Counted from the stretch's first letter, positions 1-8,646 are shown. The stretch: 64,000 nt of DNA from Candidatus Rokubacteria bacterium 13_1_40CM_69_27 (GCA_001917535.1 MNEF01000124.1:24326-88325), one strand, 5' to 3'. Translations and numbers: made by a program. The notes: generated by a model from the sequence alone, not told the origin.

Positions 1-168
1 CGAAAGGTCCTTCGCTTGGACCACACTCCAGGCCAGGGCCCGGTACATCGCGCCGGTATCGACGAGCCGGTATCCTAATCGCTCGGCCAAAGCGCGGGCC
101 GCTGTCGTCTTCCCCGCGCCCGCTGGCCCGTCGATGGTGATCACCGGTTCGCGTTCCCCGGCCCTCAT
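1..168 (-). CDS. cmk: Cytidylate kinase, N-terminal part (runs off the window)
   Basis: Phosphorylates CMP/dCMP with ATP in the cytoplasm. Only the first 56 codons are in the window. They contain the nucleoside-monophosphate kinase P-loop ([19 protein letters not shown]) and the following [15 protein letters not shown] segment, both typical of Cmk. The ATG at 166-168 is chosen because it places the P-loop about ten residues from the N terminus. It is the last visible gene of the pheA-hisC-tyrA-aroA-cmk series, and aroA-cmk is a widely conserved pair. The start codon overlaps the TGA of a 38-codon spacer ORF that bridges the gap from aroA. The C-terminal part is missing only because the window ends. 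Confidence 0.9.
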   Translation of the reverse strand, partial: MRAGEREPVITIDGPAGAGKTTAARALAERLGYRLVDTGAMYRALAWSVVQAKDLS

Positions 169-284
169 CACCTGTCGGAGGGGGCCTCGGCGGCCCCCTC
201 CGAAACCTCCCCCGGGACCGGTTGCGCCGGCGGAGCCGGCGCTCGGAACCTGCCCAAACGGTCGGTCGATGCCCGAGCCCTCAT
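168..284 (-). CDS. Spacer mini-ORF (38 codons) between aroA and cmk, lying over a hairpin repeat
   Basis: The ATG overlaps the aroA stop as ATGA (281-284) and its TGA overlaps the cmk ATG as TGATG (166-170). The reading frame runs without interruption through a dispersed two-hairpin repeat and encodes an Ala/Pro/Arg-rich peptide (includes [19 protein letters not shown]). No family is recognisable. It may serve only to carry ribosomes across the repeat and keep cmk translation coupled to aroA. That is inference; the exact overlaps are seen in the sequence. Confidence 0.35.
   Translation of the reverse strand: MRARASTDRLGRFRAPAPPAQPVPGEVSEGAAEAPSDR
175..248. repeat. Two-hairpin dispersed repeat, copy A
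   Basis: Contains a first palindrome (cggagggggcc, then ggccccctccg), a linker resembling aaacctcccccgggaccggtt, and a second palindrome (gcgccggc, loop gga, gccggcgc). The same order of hairpin, linker and hairpin recurs near 38.4, 41.5, 50.0 and 59.7 kb. It lies between aroA and cmk. It resembles REP/BIME-type intergenic elements, but no known family is claimed. Confidence 0.75.
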
Positions 285-1594
285 GGCTCCATGGTGACGG
301 CCGGCTCGCCGGCCAGCGCGTTGAGCAGCTCGGCGAACTGGGGAAAGGACGTCGCGATGCAGTCGGTGTCTTCCACCACCGTCTCACCCTCGGCGACCAG
401 GCCCGCGACGGCCAGGGCCATCGCGATACGGTGATCGCCGCCGCTGGCGACACGCGCCCCCCGCAGGCGAGCGCCGCCCTCGATGAGGAGCCCGTCCGGC
501 CGCTCGGCGATCCGCGCCCCCATGGCCCCCAACTCCCGCGCCAGCGCGGCGACACGGTCGGACTCCTTCACGCGCAGCTCGGCGGCGTCGCGAATCTCGG
601 TCCGGCCCCGCGCGACGAGCGCGGCCACCGCCAGCGCCGGGATCTCGTCGATGAGCCTGGGCACCAGGGCTCCCGCGACCGTCGTGCCCACGAGCTCGCT
701 GCCGGCGGCGGTGATCGCGCCGCTGGGCTCCCCCACGCCTCCGCGCGCCGCCGGCGCGATCTCCAGGCGCGCGCCCATGGCGCCGAGCGCCTCCAGCACG
801 CCCGCGCGGGTGGGGTTCAACCCCACGCCGGCGACCGTGACCCGCGCGTCGGCGACGATCAGCCCGGCCACCAGGAGGAACGCGGCCGAGGAAATGTCGC
901 CAGGCACGATCACCGTCGTTCCCGCCAGGGCGCCGGGGCTCACCGTCGTCGTGAGGCCCCGCGTCTCGAGCCGCGCCCCGAACTGTCGCAGCATGCGCTC
1001 CGAGTGGTCTCGCGACTGCGCCGGCTCGGTGACCGACACCGGCCCGTCGGCGCAGAGGCCGGCGAGCAGGATCGCGGATTTCACCTGGGCCGACGCGATC
1101 GGCAGCTCGTAGGCGAGGGTCGTCGGTCTCTCCGCGCCCCGGACGGCCAGCGGGAGGCGACCGCCTTCCGCGCGCCCGACGATCGTGGCCCCCATGCGCC
1201 GGAGCGGCTCGGCGACACGCCCCATCGGGCGGCGCCGGAGCGACTCGTCGCCGGTGAGGAACGTCCAGAACGGCTGGCCCGCCAGCGCTCCCAGGAGCAG
1301 CCGCGCCGTGGTGCCGGAATTCCCGCAGTCGATGACGTTCGCCGGCTCCCCGAGCCCCCGCAGACCGGCGCCCGCGATGCGGTACTCGCCGGGGCCCTTG
1401 CGGGTGACGTCCACGCCCAGCGCCTCGACGGCCGCGATCGTCCGCAGACAATCCTCGGCCTCGAGGTAGCCGCGGATCTCCGTCACGCCCTCGGCCAGCG
1501 CACCCACCAGCGCCGCCCGATGCGAAATCGACTTGTCCCCTGGCACCTCGACCTGGCCACCCAGCCGGCTCACCGGATGGATCCGGAGCCTCAC
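281..1594 (-). CDS. aroA: 3-phosphoshikimate 1-carboxyvinyltransferase (EPSP synthase)
   Basis: Transfers enolpyruvate from PEP to shikimate 3-phosphate, the sixth step of chorismate synthesis, in the cytoplasm. The 437-residue protein has the family length. Visible signatures are [11 protein letters not shown] at residues 17-27 (PEP/S3P-binding lysine), [11 protein letters not shown], and [11 protein letters not shown] near the C terminus. The start MRLRIHPV overlaps the tyrA stop by four bases, so the two are translationally coupled. The stop overlaps the mini-ORF leading to cmk. The gene belongs to the operon starting at the promoter near 4.66 kb. Confidence 0.96.
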   Translation of the reverse strand: MRLRIHPVSRLGGQVEVPGDKSISHRAALVGALAEGVTEIRGYLEAEDCLRTIAAVEALGVDVTRKGPGEYRIAGAGLRGLGEPANVIDCGNSGTTARLLLGALAGQPFWTFLTGDESLRRRPMGRVAEPLRRMGATIVGRAEGGRLPLAVRGAERPTTLAYELPIASAQVKSAILLAGLCADGPVSVTEPAQSRDHSERMLRQFGARLETRGLTTTVSPGALAGTTVIVPGDISSAAFLLVAGLIVADARVTVAGVGLNPTRAGVLEALGAMGARLEIAPAARGGVGEPSGAITAAGSELVGTTVAGALVPRLIDEIPALAVAALVARGRTEIRDAAELRVKESDRVAALARELGAMGARIAERPDGLLIEGGARLRGARVASGGDHRIAMALAVAGLVAEGETVVEDTDCIATSFPQFAELLNALAGEPAVTMEP

Positions 1595-2442
1595 GGCAGC
1601 GCCTCGCGCTGAGCCTTGATCCGCGCCAGGGCGGCCCGGAGCCCGGCGGCATCACCGGCGTCGATCAGCTTCGACAGCTCGGCGAGCGCGCGGAGGAACT
1701 CCCGAATGGTGGGCCCGAGCGCGTCGCGATTGGCGAGGAAGATCTCTTCCCACACCTCGGGGTCGGAGGCGGCGATACGGGTGGTGTTGCGGAAGCCCCG
1801 CGCGGCCACCTCGAACGCCGCCGGATCGAAGCGGGCGACGCCGTCGACGAGGGCGCAGGCGACGAGGTGCGGCAGGTGGCTGACTGCGGCCACCGCGCGG
1901 TCGTGGGCGTCGGGATCGAGCGCCAGGATCCGTCCTGCCCCGAGCGCTTCCCAGAAGGCCGTGATCCCCTTCACCGCCGCCGGCGCGCTGCTCTCGCTCG
2001 GCGTGACGATGACCGTGGCGCCGTGGAAGAGGTCGGCCCGGGCCACCGCGTAGCCGCTCCGTTCCGAGCCGGCCATCGGGTGGCTCCCGACGAACTGCAG
2101 CGGACGCCCGGCCGCGAGCCGCTGAGCGGCCCGCACGATCCCGCCCTTGGTGGAGCCGACGTCGGTGAGGAGGGCGTCGGCCGGGGCCGCGCGCCACACC
2201 TCCCCGAGCAGATGCTCGATGGCCGCCACCGGGGCCGCCAGAACGACGAAGTCGGCGCCGGCGACGCCCGTGGTGAGGTCGGTCGTCGCGCGGTCGAGGG
2301 CGCCGTCGCGGAGGGCGGGCTCGAGGCGGCGCCCGTCGCGTCCGATGCCGACGATCTCCCGGGCCAGGCCCTGCGCGCGCGCCGCCTTGGCCACCGAGCC
2401 GCCCAGGAGTCCCACGCCGACGACGGCGAGCCGCTGAATCAC
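1591..2442 (-). CDS. tyrA: Prephenate (or arogenate) dehydrogenase
   Basis: NAD(P)-dependent oxidative decarboxylation of prephenate to 4-hydroxyphenylpyruvate (or of arogenate to tyrosine). The 283-residue protein begins with a Rossmann motif (VVGVGLLGGSVAKAAR). It carries the catalytic-region motif GSHPMAGSERSGY and the VSHLPHLVACAL helix typical of TyrA. It has no fused chorismate mutase or ACT domain. The one-base gap from the upstream aminotransferase gene and the four-base overlap with aroA place it in the aromatic operon. Prephenate versus arogenate specificity cannot be told from sequence alone. Confidence 0.93.
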   Translation of the reverse strand: MIQRLAVVGVGLLGGSVAKAARAQGLAREIVGIGRDGRRLEPALRDGALDRATTDLTTGVAGADFVVLAAPVAAIEHLLGEVWRAAPADALLTDVGSTKGGIVRAAQRLAAGRPLQFVGSHPMAGSERSGYAVARADLFHGATVIVTPSESSAPAAVKGITAFWEALGAGRILALDPDAHDRAVAAVSHLPHLVACALVDGVARFDPAAFEVAARGFRNTTRIAASDPEVWEEIFLANRDALGPTIREFLRALAELSKLIDAGDAAGLRAALARIKAQREALP

Positions 2443-2443
2443 A

Positions 2444-3550
2444 CTAGGCCTGCTTCCCGAGCGCGGCCCGCAGCCCTTTGATGAGCCGCCGGTTCTCCTC
2501 GGGTGTGCCGACCGTGATGCGGAGCGTGCTCTCCATGCCGAAGGGCGTCATGGGGCGCACGATGACGCCCCCGTGCAGGAGCTTCTGGTAGATCTCGGCG
2601 GCGCTCCGACCGACGTCGACGAGGATGAAGTTCGCGCGCGAGGGGACGTACTTGAGCCCCAGCGCCTTGAACTCGTCGTAGAGGAAGTGGCGCCCGGCCT
2701 CGATCATCCGCACGCACTCCAGCACGTGCGCGTCGTCCTCCAGCGCCGCCAGCGCCGCCGCCTGGGCCAGGGAGTTGACGTTGAAAGGCTGGCGGATGCG
2801 GTTCATGAGCGCGATCGCGTCGGCATCGGCGACGCCGTAGCCCACGCGCAGCCCGGCCAGGCTGTTGGCCTTGGAGAAGGTCCGGAGGACGATGACCTTG
2901 CGGCCCTGCTTGACGTACGCGAGCGCGTCCGGGAAATCGGGTCCCTGGGCGAACTCGAGGTACGCCTCGTCGAAGACGACGATGGTCCGCTCGGGCACCC
3001 GCGCCATGAAGTGCTCGACCTCCTCCGCCGTCACGATCGTCGCGGTGGGGTTGTTCGGGTTGGCGATGAAGATGATCTTCGTGAGGGGCGTGATGGCCCG
3101 GGCCATGGCCTCCAGGTCGAGCCGGTAGTCCTTCAGCATCACCATCACGCGGATGCCGCCGGCCGCCTGCACAACCATCGGGTACACCACGAAGGAGGGA
3201 TGCGGCACGATAGCCTCGTCCCCGGGCTTGAGGAAGGTGCGGACCAGCAGCTCGATCAGCTCGTTCGAGCCGTTGCCCAGGATCACGTGCTCGGGCGTCA
3301 CGCCGTGCTTCTTGGCCAGGGCCTGCCGCAGGTAGAAGGCGCTACCGTCCGGGTAGCGGTTGAGGATGCTGAGCGCGGCCGCGACAGCCTTCTGCACCCG
3401 GTCGGAGGGGGCCAGCGGGTTTTCGTTGGAGGCCAGCTTGATGGCGTCCGCGATCCCGAGCTCGCGCTCCAGCTCCTCGATCGGCTTCCCCGGCTCGTAG
3501 GGCGCGATCCCCAGGATGTGCTCGTTCGCCAGCGACTCCCACTGTGTCAT
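2444..3550 (-). CDS. hisC: HisC-family aminotransferase, probably the aromatic aminotransferase of this operon
   Basis: PLP fold-type I aminotransferase of 368 residues in the histidinol-phosphate aminotransferase family. Seen: IKLASNENPLAPS near residue 40, the nucleotide-like ILGNGSNELIELL loop, NPNNPTATIV, the VFDEAYLEFA aspartate segment, the Schiff-base lysine in FSKANSLAGLRVGYG, and RPMTPFGMESTLRITVG near the end. Lying between pheA and tyrA, with no histidine genes nearby, it probably transaminates phenylpyruvate and 4-hydroxyphenylpyruvate (or prephenate). It could also serve histidine synthesis; HisC proteins are often bifunctional. The name hisC reflects the family, not a proven substrate. 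Confidence 0.88.
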   Translation of the reverse strand: MTQWESLANEHILGIAPYEPGKPIEELERELGIADAIKLASNENPLAPSDRVQKAVAAALSILNRYPDGSAFYLRQALAKKHGVTPEHVILGNGSNELIELLVRTFLKPGDEAIVPHPSFVVYPMVVQAAGGIRVMVMLKDYRLDLEAMARAITPLTKIIFIANPNNPTATIVTAEEVEHFMARVPERTIVVFDEAYLEFAQGPDFPDALAYVKQGRKVIVLRTFSKANSLAGLRVGYGVADADAIALMNRIRQPFNVNSLAQAAALAALEDDAHVLECVRMIEAGRHFLYDEFKALGLKYVPSRANFILVDVGRSAAEIYQKLLHGGVIVRPMTPFGMESTLRITVGTPEENRRLIKGLRAALGKQA

Positions 3551-3559
3551 GCTCGCTCC

Positions 3560-4621
3560 TTATCCGGTGGGGTACGAGCCCAGGACTTTCAAAAAGAGGG
3601 TGCGCTCGCCGATCTCGCCCAGCGCCGAGGCGACCGTGGGCGTGTCGCGATGGCCCTCGAAGTCCACGAACATCACGTACTCCCACGACCTGCGCTTCGC
3701 CGGCCGCGATTCGATCTTGGTCAGGTTCAGTCCACGCCGCGCGAAGGGCTCGAGGATGCGGTAGAGCGCGCCGGGTTCGTTGCGCATCGCGAACAGGATC
3801 GAGGTCTTGTCGCGCCCGCTGGGCCCGGCGGCGCGCCGCCCGATGACGAGGAAGCGCGTCGAGTTGTAAGGGTTGTCCTCGATCCGCGGTCTCAGCACGG
3901 GCACGCCGTACAGCTCTGCCGCCAGCTCGGAGGCGATCGCCGCCGCCGTGACGTCGCCGGCGGCGAGCTCCGCCGCCGCGGCCGTCGAGGTCAGCTCCTG
4001 CGTCGGCACGTCCGGCAGATGCTGGGCCAGCCAGCCGCGGCACTGCGCCAGCGCCTGGGGGTGGGAGACGACGACCTTGATCTCCCCGAGGTCGCGGGCC
4101 AGCGAGAGCAGGTGCTGGGTGATCGTGAGGTACCGCTCGCCGCAGATGAGCGCGTCGGAGTCGATCAGCCGGTCCAGCGTGACGTTCACGGCGCCTTCGG
4201 TGCTGTTCTCGACCGGCACGACGCCGTACTCCACACGTCCGTGCTCAACATCGTCGAAGATGTCGGCGATCGACCGTAACCCCGAGTACGCGGCCGAGGA
4301 GCCGAAGTGCTGGAGGGCGGCCTGGTGGCTGAAGGTCGCGCGGGGGCCGAGGTAGCCCACCGTCAACGGACCCTCCAGCGCGCGGCAGCCGGACAGGATT
4401 TCGCTCCAGATCGCGCGCACGGCCTCGGCCGAGAGGGGGCCGGGGCTGAGCGCGGTCAAACGGGCGACGATCTCGGCTTCCCGCTCGGCGGCATACGACG
4501 GCATATCCTGCCGTCGTTTGAGGTCTCCGATGTTGAGGGCGGCCTCGGCGCGCTGGTTGAGGAGGTGAAGGATTTGGTTGTCGAGCTCATTGATCCTGGA
4601 ACGCCAATCGTCCAGGTTCAT
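3560..4621 (-). CDS. pheA: Bifunctional chorismate mutase / prephenate dehydratase (P-protein)
   Basis: Converts chorismate to prephenate and then phenylpyruvate. The ATG at 4621 is chosen over upstream in-frame starts because AGGAGT precedes it at proper spacing and the protein then begins MNLDDWRSRINELD, a normal chorismate mutase N terminus; this gives 353 residues. Residues 1-85 are an AroQ mutase helix bundle. The dehydratase domain follows (VGYLGPRATFSHQAAL, VPVENSTEGAV, the TRF motif in NSTRFLVIG), then an ACT regulatory domain with ESRPAKRRSWEYVMFVDFEG, the usual phenylalanine-binding region. First gene of its operon, about 27 bases below the predicted transcription start. Confidence 0.95.
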   Translation of the reverse strand: MNLDDWRSRINELDNQILHLLNQRAEAALNIGDLKRRQDMPSYAAEREAEIVARLTALSPGPLSAEAVRAIWSEILSGCRALEGPLTVGYLGPRATFSHQAALQHFGSSAAYSGLRSIADIFDDVEHGRVEYGVVPVENSTEGAVNVTLDRLIDSDALICGERYLTITQHLLSLARDLGEIKVVVSHPQALAQCRGWLAQHLPDVPTQELTSTAAAAELAAGDVTAAAIASELAAELYGVPVLRPRIEDNPYNSTRFLVIGRRAAGPSGRDKTSILFAMRNEPGALYRILEPFARRGLNLTKIESRPAKRRSWEYVMFVDFEGHRDTPTVASALGEIGERTLFLKVLGSYPTG

Positions 4622-4654
4622 AGGGACTCCTGCCCGCTCTGCTGAATACCGCGC

Positions 4655-4684
4655 ATTATAGGCTAACGCTTCGAGCGGGCGCAA
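4655..4684 (-). promoter_or_regulatory. Predicted sigma-70 promoter for the pheA-hisC-tyrA-aroA-cmk operon
   Basis: On the minus strand a perfect -10 box TATAAT (4655-4660) lies 18 bases below a weak -35 box TTGCGC (4679-4684). The expected transcription start is about 4648, followed by a short leader with an AGGAGT ribosome site and the pheA ATG. The AT-rich -10 is conspicuous in this GC-rich sequence. Confidence 0.6.
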
Positions 4685-4711
4685 GCGAGTGGGACTGCGA
4701 AGCCGCAGGGC

Positions 4712-4799
4712 GCCAGCGGAGCCGCAGGCGACGCCCGCCCGAGGCGAGCCTGAGTGCCAGCGGAGCCGCAGGCGACGCCCGCCCGAGGCGAGCCTGAGT
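4712..4799. repeat. Perfect 44-bp tandem duplication in the rluB-pheA intergenic region
   Basis: Two identical adjacent 44-bp units (4712-4755 and 4756-4799), each ending gaggcgagcctgagt. Each contains the 19-base core gcccgcccgaggcgagcct, which also precedes waaC (on the minus strand, up to 9648). Here the core is in the plus orientation, opposite to the flanking genes. The rest of 4622-4833 holds the pheA promoter and no gene that I can support. Confidence 0.85.
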
Positions 4800-4833
4800 G
4801 AATCGTGCGAAGCCGCCGGGGCGCCACCCGAGG

Positions 4834-5574
4834 TCAGCGTCGCGCCCCCGGCGCCGCCGCCACCGCCCGCCGAAGCGCGGCGATCTCCCCAGGCGTGAGG
4901 GGGCGCGAGGCGCCCACCAGCAGGTTGCCGAGCTTCACCGGACCGAAGGCGATCCGGCGCAGACGTACCACCGGATGGCCGAGCGCCGCGCAGTAGCGCT
5001 TCACCTCGTGCTTGCGCCCCTCGGCGAACGTCAGGCGAAGCTGGCTCCCCGAGGGCGACGCGCCGAGGGGCTCCACCGCCACCGGCACCGCGGGACCGTC
5101 GTCGAGCATCGTGCCCCGCCGCCAGCGCGCGAGATCCGTCCGCGCGATCGCGCCCACCACCTCCGCTTCGTAGACGCGCGGCAGGCCGTAGCGCGGATGC
5201 AGGAGGCGATGAGTCAGGGCGCCATCGTTGGTCAGGAGCAGCGCACCCTCGACGTCGGCGTCGAGGCGTCCCACCGGATAGAGGCGCGCCACCGGCGGAA
5301 CGAGGTCAGTGACGACCCGGCGTCCCCGCGGGTCGCCGCGTGACGTGAGATAACCACGTGGCTTGTTGAGGAGGATGTAGTGCTTCGCCTCGGCGCCCGG
5401 GATCGCGCGTCCGTCGACGGTGACGGTGTCGACGAGAGGATCGGCGACCGTTCCCGGCTCGCGCGTCACCACGCCGTTGACGGCGACGCGCCCGTCGAAG
5501 ATCAGCCGATCAGCCGCTCGCCGGGACGCCAGCCCCGCTTGCGCCAGAATCTTGTTCAGTCGCAGCTTCGCCAT
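4834..5574 (-). CDS. rluB: rRNA pseudouridine synthase, RsuA/RluB/RluE family
   Basis: Isomerises uridine in ribosomal RNA; RluB-type enzymes act on 23S rRNA helix 80. The 246-residue protein has an N-terminal S4 RNA-binding domain (LRLNKILAQAGLASRRAAD) and the catalytic domain with the aspartate motif VGRLDADVEGALLLTNDG, followed by LTHRLLHPRYGLPRVYEAEV. The order scpA-scpB-rluB is common in bacteria. The start overlaps the scpB tail by 65 bases in another frame. The exact target uridine cannot be assigned from sequence. Confidence 0.92.
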   Translation of the reverse strand: MAKLRLNKILAQAGLASRRAADRLIFDGRVAVNGVVTREPGTVADPLVDTVTVDGRAIPGAEAKHYILLNKPRGYLTSRGDPRGRRVVTDLVPPVARLYPVGRLDADVEGALLLTNDGALTHRLLHPRYGLPRVYEAEVVGAIARTDLARWRRGTMLDDGPAVPVAVEPLGASPSGSQLRLTFAEGRKHEVKRYCAALGHPVVRLRRIAFGPVKLGNLLVGASRPLTPGEIAALRRAVAAAPGARR

Positions 5575-6118
5575 CGACAGCGGCGGTTGCCGGAATCTCC
5601 GGAACGATCAGCTCGCCCTCGGCCTTGGGCAGGTCGCCCAGGTCGCGCAGGCCGAAGGCGACGAGAAACTCGCGCGTCGTCTCATAGAGGAAGGGCCGGC
5701 CGGGCGCGTCCTTGCGTCCGGCGATGCGGATCAGCCGCCGCTCGAGGAGATTCTCCAGCACGGCCTCCGAGTTCACGCCACGAATCGCGTCAACTTCCGG
5801 GCGCGACACCGGTTGGCGGTAGGCGACGATGGCGAGCGTCTCCAGGGCGGGACGCGAGAGGCGGGCGCGCGTCCGGGCCTTGGCCAGCCGCAGCAGCCAC
5901 GGCGCGATCTCGGGCCGCGTCACCATGCGGTAGCCGCCGGCGACGTCGACAATCGTCAGCGGGCTGTCGGCCGCCGCATAGCGCGCCCGCAGCTCTTCGA
6001 GGAGGCCGCGCGCCGCGGCGACGTCCGGCAGGTCCAGCACCTCGCGGATGCGCGCGGCCTCCAGCGGCGTATCGGAGGCGAACAGCAGGGCCTCGACGAC
6101 GTCAGTCGGAGTCGGCAA
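5510..6118 (-). CDS. scpB: Segregation and condensation protein B
   Basis: Winged-helix kleisin-associated subunit of the SMC-ScpAB condensin, acting on the nucleoid. The 202-residue protein starts MPTPTDVVEALLFASDTPLE and contains GGYRMVTRPEIAPWLLRL and LETLAIVAYRQPVSRPEVDAIRGV, both strong ScpB signatures. The last 25 or so residues are low-complexity Ala/Gly/Asp-rich and are encoded across the start of rluB. It overlaps scpA by 17 bases. Its SMC partner lies 37 kb away in this window (43499-47041). Confidence 0.95.
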   Translation of the reverse strand: MPTPTDVVEALLFASDTPLEAARIREVLDLPDVAAARGLLEELRARYAAADSPLTIVDVAGGYRMVTRPEIAPWLLRLAKARTRARLSRPALETLAIVAYRQPVSRPEVDAIRGVNSEAVLENLLERRLIRIAGRKDAPGRPFLYETTREFLVAFGLRDLGDLPKAEGELIVPEIPATAAVDGEAATEQDSGASGAGVPASG

Positions 6119-6911
6119 TGGTGGCCTCGCTCGTCGTGGGTTGGGCGGCGCTGGCCGCGCTCGCGGGCGGCTCGGCGCGCCGCTCGATGACGATGTCCCC
6201 GAACAGCTCGCTCTGCTGGGCGCGGATGTTGCCCAGCCTCACCAGTTCCAGGACCGCCAACAACGTCACCACCACCTCGGACCGTACGCGCTCGGTGCCG
6301 GTCAGCGACGAGAACAGCAGCGACCAGGTGTCGCGCAGCACGGCCAGGATCTCGGCCATCCGCTCCAGGAGCGACATCGGCTCCGGCTCGATTTCCCGGG
6401 GCTTCCGCCGCGCCTGCTCGTCGATGAGGCGCCGGAGCGCGCGTTCGAGCAGGTGCAGGCTCAGGTCCTCCAAGGGCACGTCGTCGGGCGGCGGCAGATC
6501 GCTCAGCGGGCGGCCCCAGACGAGCGCCTGCTCGGCCTCGCGGTCGGCGAGCCAGCCGCCGAGCGTCTTCACCCGCGCGTACTCCCGGAGGCGCTCCTCC
6601 AGCTCCCGACGGAGCGCCTCGGCGTCCTCGTCGAGCTGCTCCTCGTTCTCATCCGGCGGCACCAGCAGCTTGGACTTCAGATAGACCAGCGTCGCAGCCA
6701 TGACCAGGTAGGCGCCGGCCGTCTCCAGATCCTGGAATTCCAGCGCCTCGAGGTGGGCGAGATATTGGTCGGTGATCGTCCGGATCGGCAGCGCGGCGAG
6801 GTCGATCTCGTTCGTCCGGCAGAGATGCAGCAGGAGGTCGAGCGGTCCCTCGAACTGCCCCACCCGCAGCGTCAACGCCGGCGGCGTCGTGGTGGCCGCG
6901 GTCGCCGTCAT
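6102..6911 (-). CDS. scpA: Segregation and condensation protein A (kleisin)
   Basis: Kleisin subunit that bridges the SMC heads. The 269-residue protein shows the N-terminal LRVGQFEGPLDLLLHLCRTNEIDLAALPI motif region, then the SMC-neck-binding helix region (YLVMAATLVYLKSKLLVP), an acidic linker (DENEEQLDEDAE), and a C-terminal winged-helix segment ending in low-complexity alanine-rich sequence. It starts in an ATGA overlap with the trpS stop, so translation is coupled to trpS. Confidence 0.95.
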   Translation of the reverse strand: MTATAATTTPPALTLRVGQFEGPLDLLLHLCRTNEIDLAALPIRTITDQYLAHLEALEFQDLETAGAYLVMAATLVYLKSKLLVPPDENEEQLDEDAEALRRELEERLREYARVKTLGGWLADREAEQALVWGRPLSDLPPPDDVPLEDLSLHLLERALRRLIDEQARRKPREIEPEPMSLLERMAEILAVLRDTWSLLFSSLTGTERVRSEVVVTLLAVLELVRLGNIRAQQSELFGDIVIERRAEPPASAASAAQPTTSEATIADSD

Positions 6912-7894
6912 GGGGTGAGCGTCACCACCCGCCGGACCTCGTCCATGGTGGCCTGGGCCACCCGGCGGGCCCGGGCCGAGCCCTCGCGCAGGATGTCGGC
7001 GATCATGTCAGGCTTCTCGGCGAAGCCCTGCCGCCGCTCGCGGATCGGGGCCAGCGCCGGCTCGAGGTGCTTGAGGAGCACGTCCTTGCAGTCCAGGCAC
7101 CCGATCCCGGCGGTGCGGCATCCCGTGGCGCAATACTCGCGGTCACCGGCGGGCGTGAAGATCTTGTGCAGGTCGAACACGGGGCAGACCTCGGGGTTGC
7201 CGGGATCCGAGCGCCGCTTGCGGGCGGGGTCGGTCACCATCGGTCGCACCTTCTGCCGGATGGTCTCCGCGGAGTCCGAGAGGTAGATCGCATTGCCATA
7301 CGACTTGGACATCTTGCGACCGTCCGTCCCCGGCACCTTCGGAATCTCCGTCAGCTTGGCCTGGGGTTCGGGAAAGACCTCCCCGAAGGTGTGGTTGAAC
7401 CGGCGCGCGACCTCCCGCGTCAGCTCGATGTGGGGCACCTGGTCGATCCCCACCGGCACCCACGTGGGCTTGTAGATGAGGATGTCCGCCGCCTGAAGCA
7501 GCGGGTAGCCGAGCAGGCCGTACGAGGGCGACTCGATGCCGAGCTGCTCCACCATCTCCTTGTAGGTCGGCACCCGCTCGAGCCAGCCGACCGGCGTGAT
7601 CATCGAGAAGAGCAGGTGCAGCTCGGCGTGCTCGGGGACCAGCGACTGGATGAACATCGTGCACCGCTGCGGCTCGAGGCCGGCGCCGAGCCAGTCGGCA
7701 ACCATCTCGATCGTGTTGCCCGCCACCTCCCGGATGTTCTCGGCGTCGGTTGTCAGCGCGTGCCAGTTGGCGATGAAGAAGAAGCAGTCGTGCGACTCCT
7801 GCAACCGCACCCAGTTGTCGAGGGCGCCGAGATAGTTTCCGAGATGGAGCTTGCCCGTCGGACGCATCCCCGACAGGACGCGATCCCTGGCCAT
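6908..7894 (-). CDS. trpS: Tryptophanyl-tRNA synthetase
   Basis: Class Ic aminoacyl-tRNA synthetase charging tRNA-Trp. The start at 7894 (MARDRVLSGMRPTGKLHLGNY) gives 328 residues, the family length; the longer open frame upstream is only read-through from the glycosyltransferase gene. The HIGH-type signature is KLHLGNYLG and the KMSKS signature is GRKMSKSYGNAI. A four-cysteine region (CATGCRTAGIGCLDC) near the C terminus suggests a metal site, as known in some TrpRS. The start overlaps the stop of the upstream glycosyltransferase by one base. Confidence 0.96.
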   Translation of the reverse strand: MARDRVLSGMRPTGKLHLGNYLGALDNWVRLQESHDCFFFIANWHALTTDAENIREVAGNTIEMVADWLGAGLEPQRCTMFIQSLVPEHAELHLLFSMITPVGWLERVPTYKEMVEQLGIESPSYGLLGYPLLQAADILIYKPTWVPVGIDQVPHIELTREVARRFNHTFGEVFPEPQAKLTEIPKVPGTDGRKMSKSYGNAIYLSDSAETIRQKVRPMVTDPARKRRSDPGNPEVCPVFDLHKIFTPAGDREYCATGCRTAGIGCLDCKDVLLKHLEPALAPIRERRQGFAEKPDMIADILREGSARARRVAQATMDEVRRVVTLTP

Positions 7895-8646
7895 CAGCGC
7901 CTCGCCTGCTCCAGGATCTTGGCCGATCGCACGAACACATAGTACGCGTAGAGTCCTGCGAGCAGAAGCCCCCTCCAGCCGTCGAGGAAGCCCCGGCGCA
8001 GGACGTACATGCCGACGAAGCGCCCGAGCGGTCGCAGCACGAGATCGCGAGCGCGGGCGCGCCGGCCGCTCTTCACCCATTCGCCAGCGGCCAGCGTCGA
8101 GTACCGGTCGGCCCGGGCGAGGAAGTCCGCCACGTCGCGGTAGCTGCGGTGGAGGAGCGCCCCCCGGAGCCGCCCGACGCGCCCGTCGACCCGCAAGGAC
8201 TCGTGAACATCCCGCTCGACGAAGCGCGCCCGGCCACGCCGGAAGAGCCGGACCTGCCAGTCGGGGTAGAGGCCGCCGCGGCGCACCCACCGTCCCCAGA
8301 AGATGTTCTTCCGCGGCAGGGCGTACGCCTCGCAGGCGACGCCGCCGGCCAGCAGGGCGCGGATCTCGTGCCTCAGCTCCGGCGACACCTCCTCGTCGGC
8401 GTCGAGCGACAGGATCCAGTCGCCGCTGGCCCGCTCCAGCGCGAAGTTCTTCTGGCGGGCGAAGCCCGGCCACGGACGGACGATCACGTGATCGGTGAAC
8501 TCGCGGGCGATCTGGACCGTTTTGTCCTGGGATTCGGCGTCGACGACGACGATCTCGTCCGCCCAGGGGACGCTCTCCAGGCAGCCGCGCAGCCGCTCCT
8601 CCTCGTTATAGGTGACGACCACGACGCTCAGACGCGGCGCCGTCAT
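7894..8646 (-). CDS. GT2 glycosyltransferase, WaaE/KdtX-like (LPS core)
   Basis: GT-A fold transferase of 250 residues starting MTAPRLSVVVVTYNEEERL, with the sugar-nucleotide aspartates in IVVVDAESQDKT and LSLDADEEVSPELRHEI. The segment FWGRWVRRGGLYPDWQVRLF is characteristic of WaaE/KdtX-type LPS core transferases. A hydrophobic C-terminal stretch (GMYVLRRGFLDGWRGLLLAG) probably sits at the inner membrane. Start and stop overlap waaC and trpS. The sugar transferred is not predictable; beta-glucose onto heptose is the known reaction of WaaE homologues. Confidence 0.85.
   Translation of the reverse strand: MTAPRLSVVVVTYNEEERLRGCLESVPWADEIVVVDAESQDKTVQIAREFTDHVIVRPWPGFARQKNFALERASGDWILSLDADEEVSPELRHEIRALLAGGVACEAYALPRKNIFWGRWVRRGGLYPDWQVRLFRRGRARFVERDVHESLRVDGRVGRLRGALLHRSYRDVADFLARADRYSTLAAGEWVKSGRRARARDLVLRPLGRFVGMYVLRRGFLDGWRGLLLAGLYAYYVFVRSAKILEQARR

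Noticed and set aside
6908..8473. 521-codon version of trpS
   Set aside because: The first 193 codons are the wrong frame of the upstream glycosyltransferase; the family start is the ATG at 7894.
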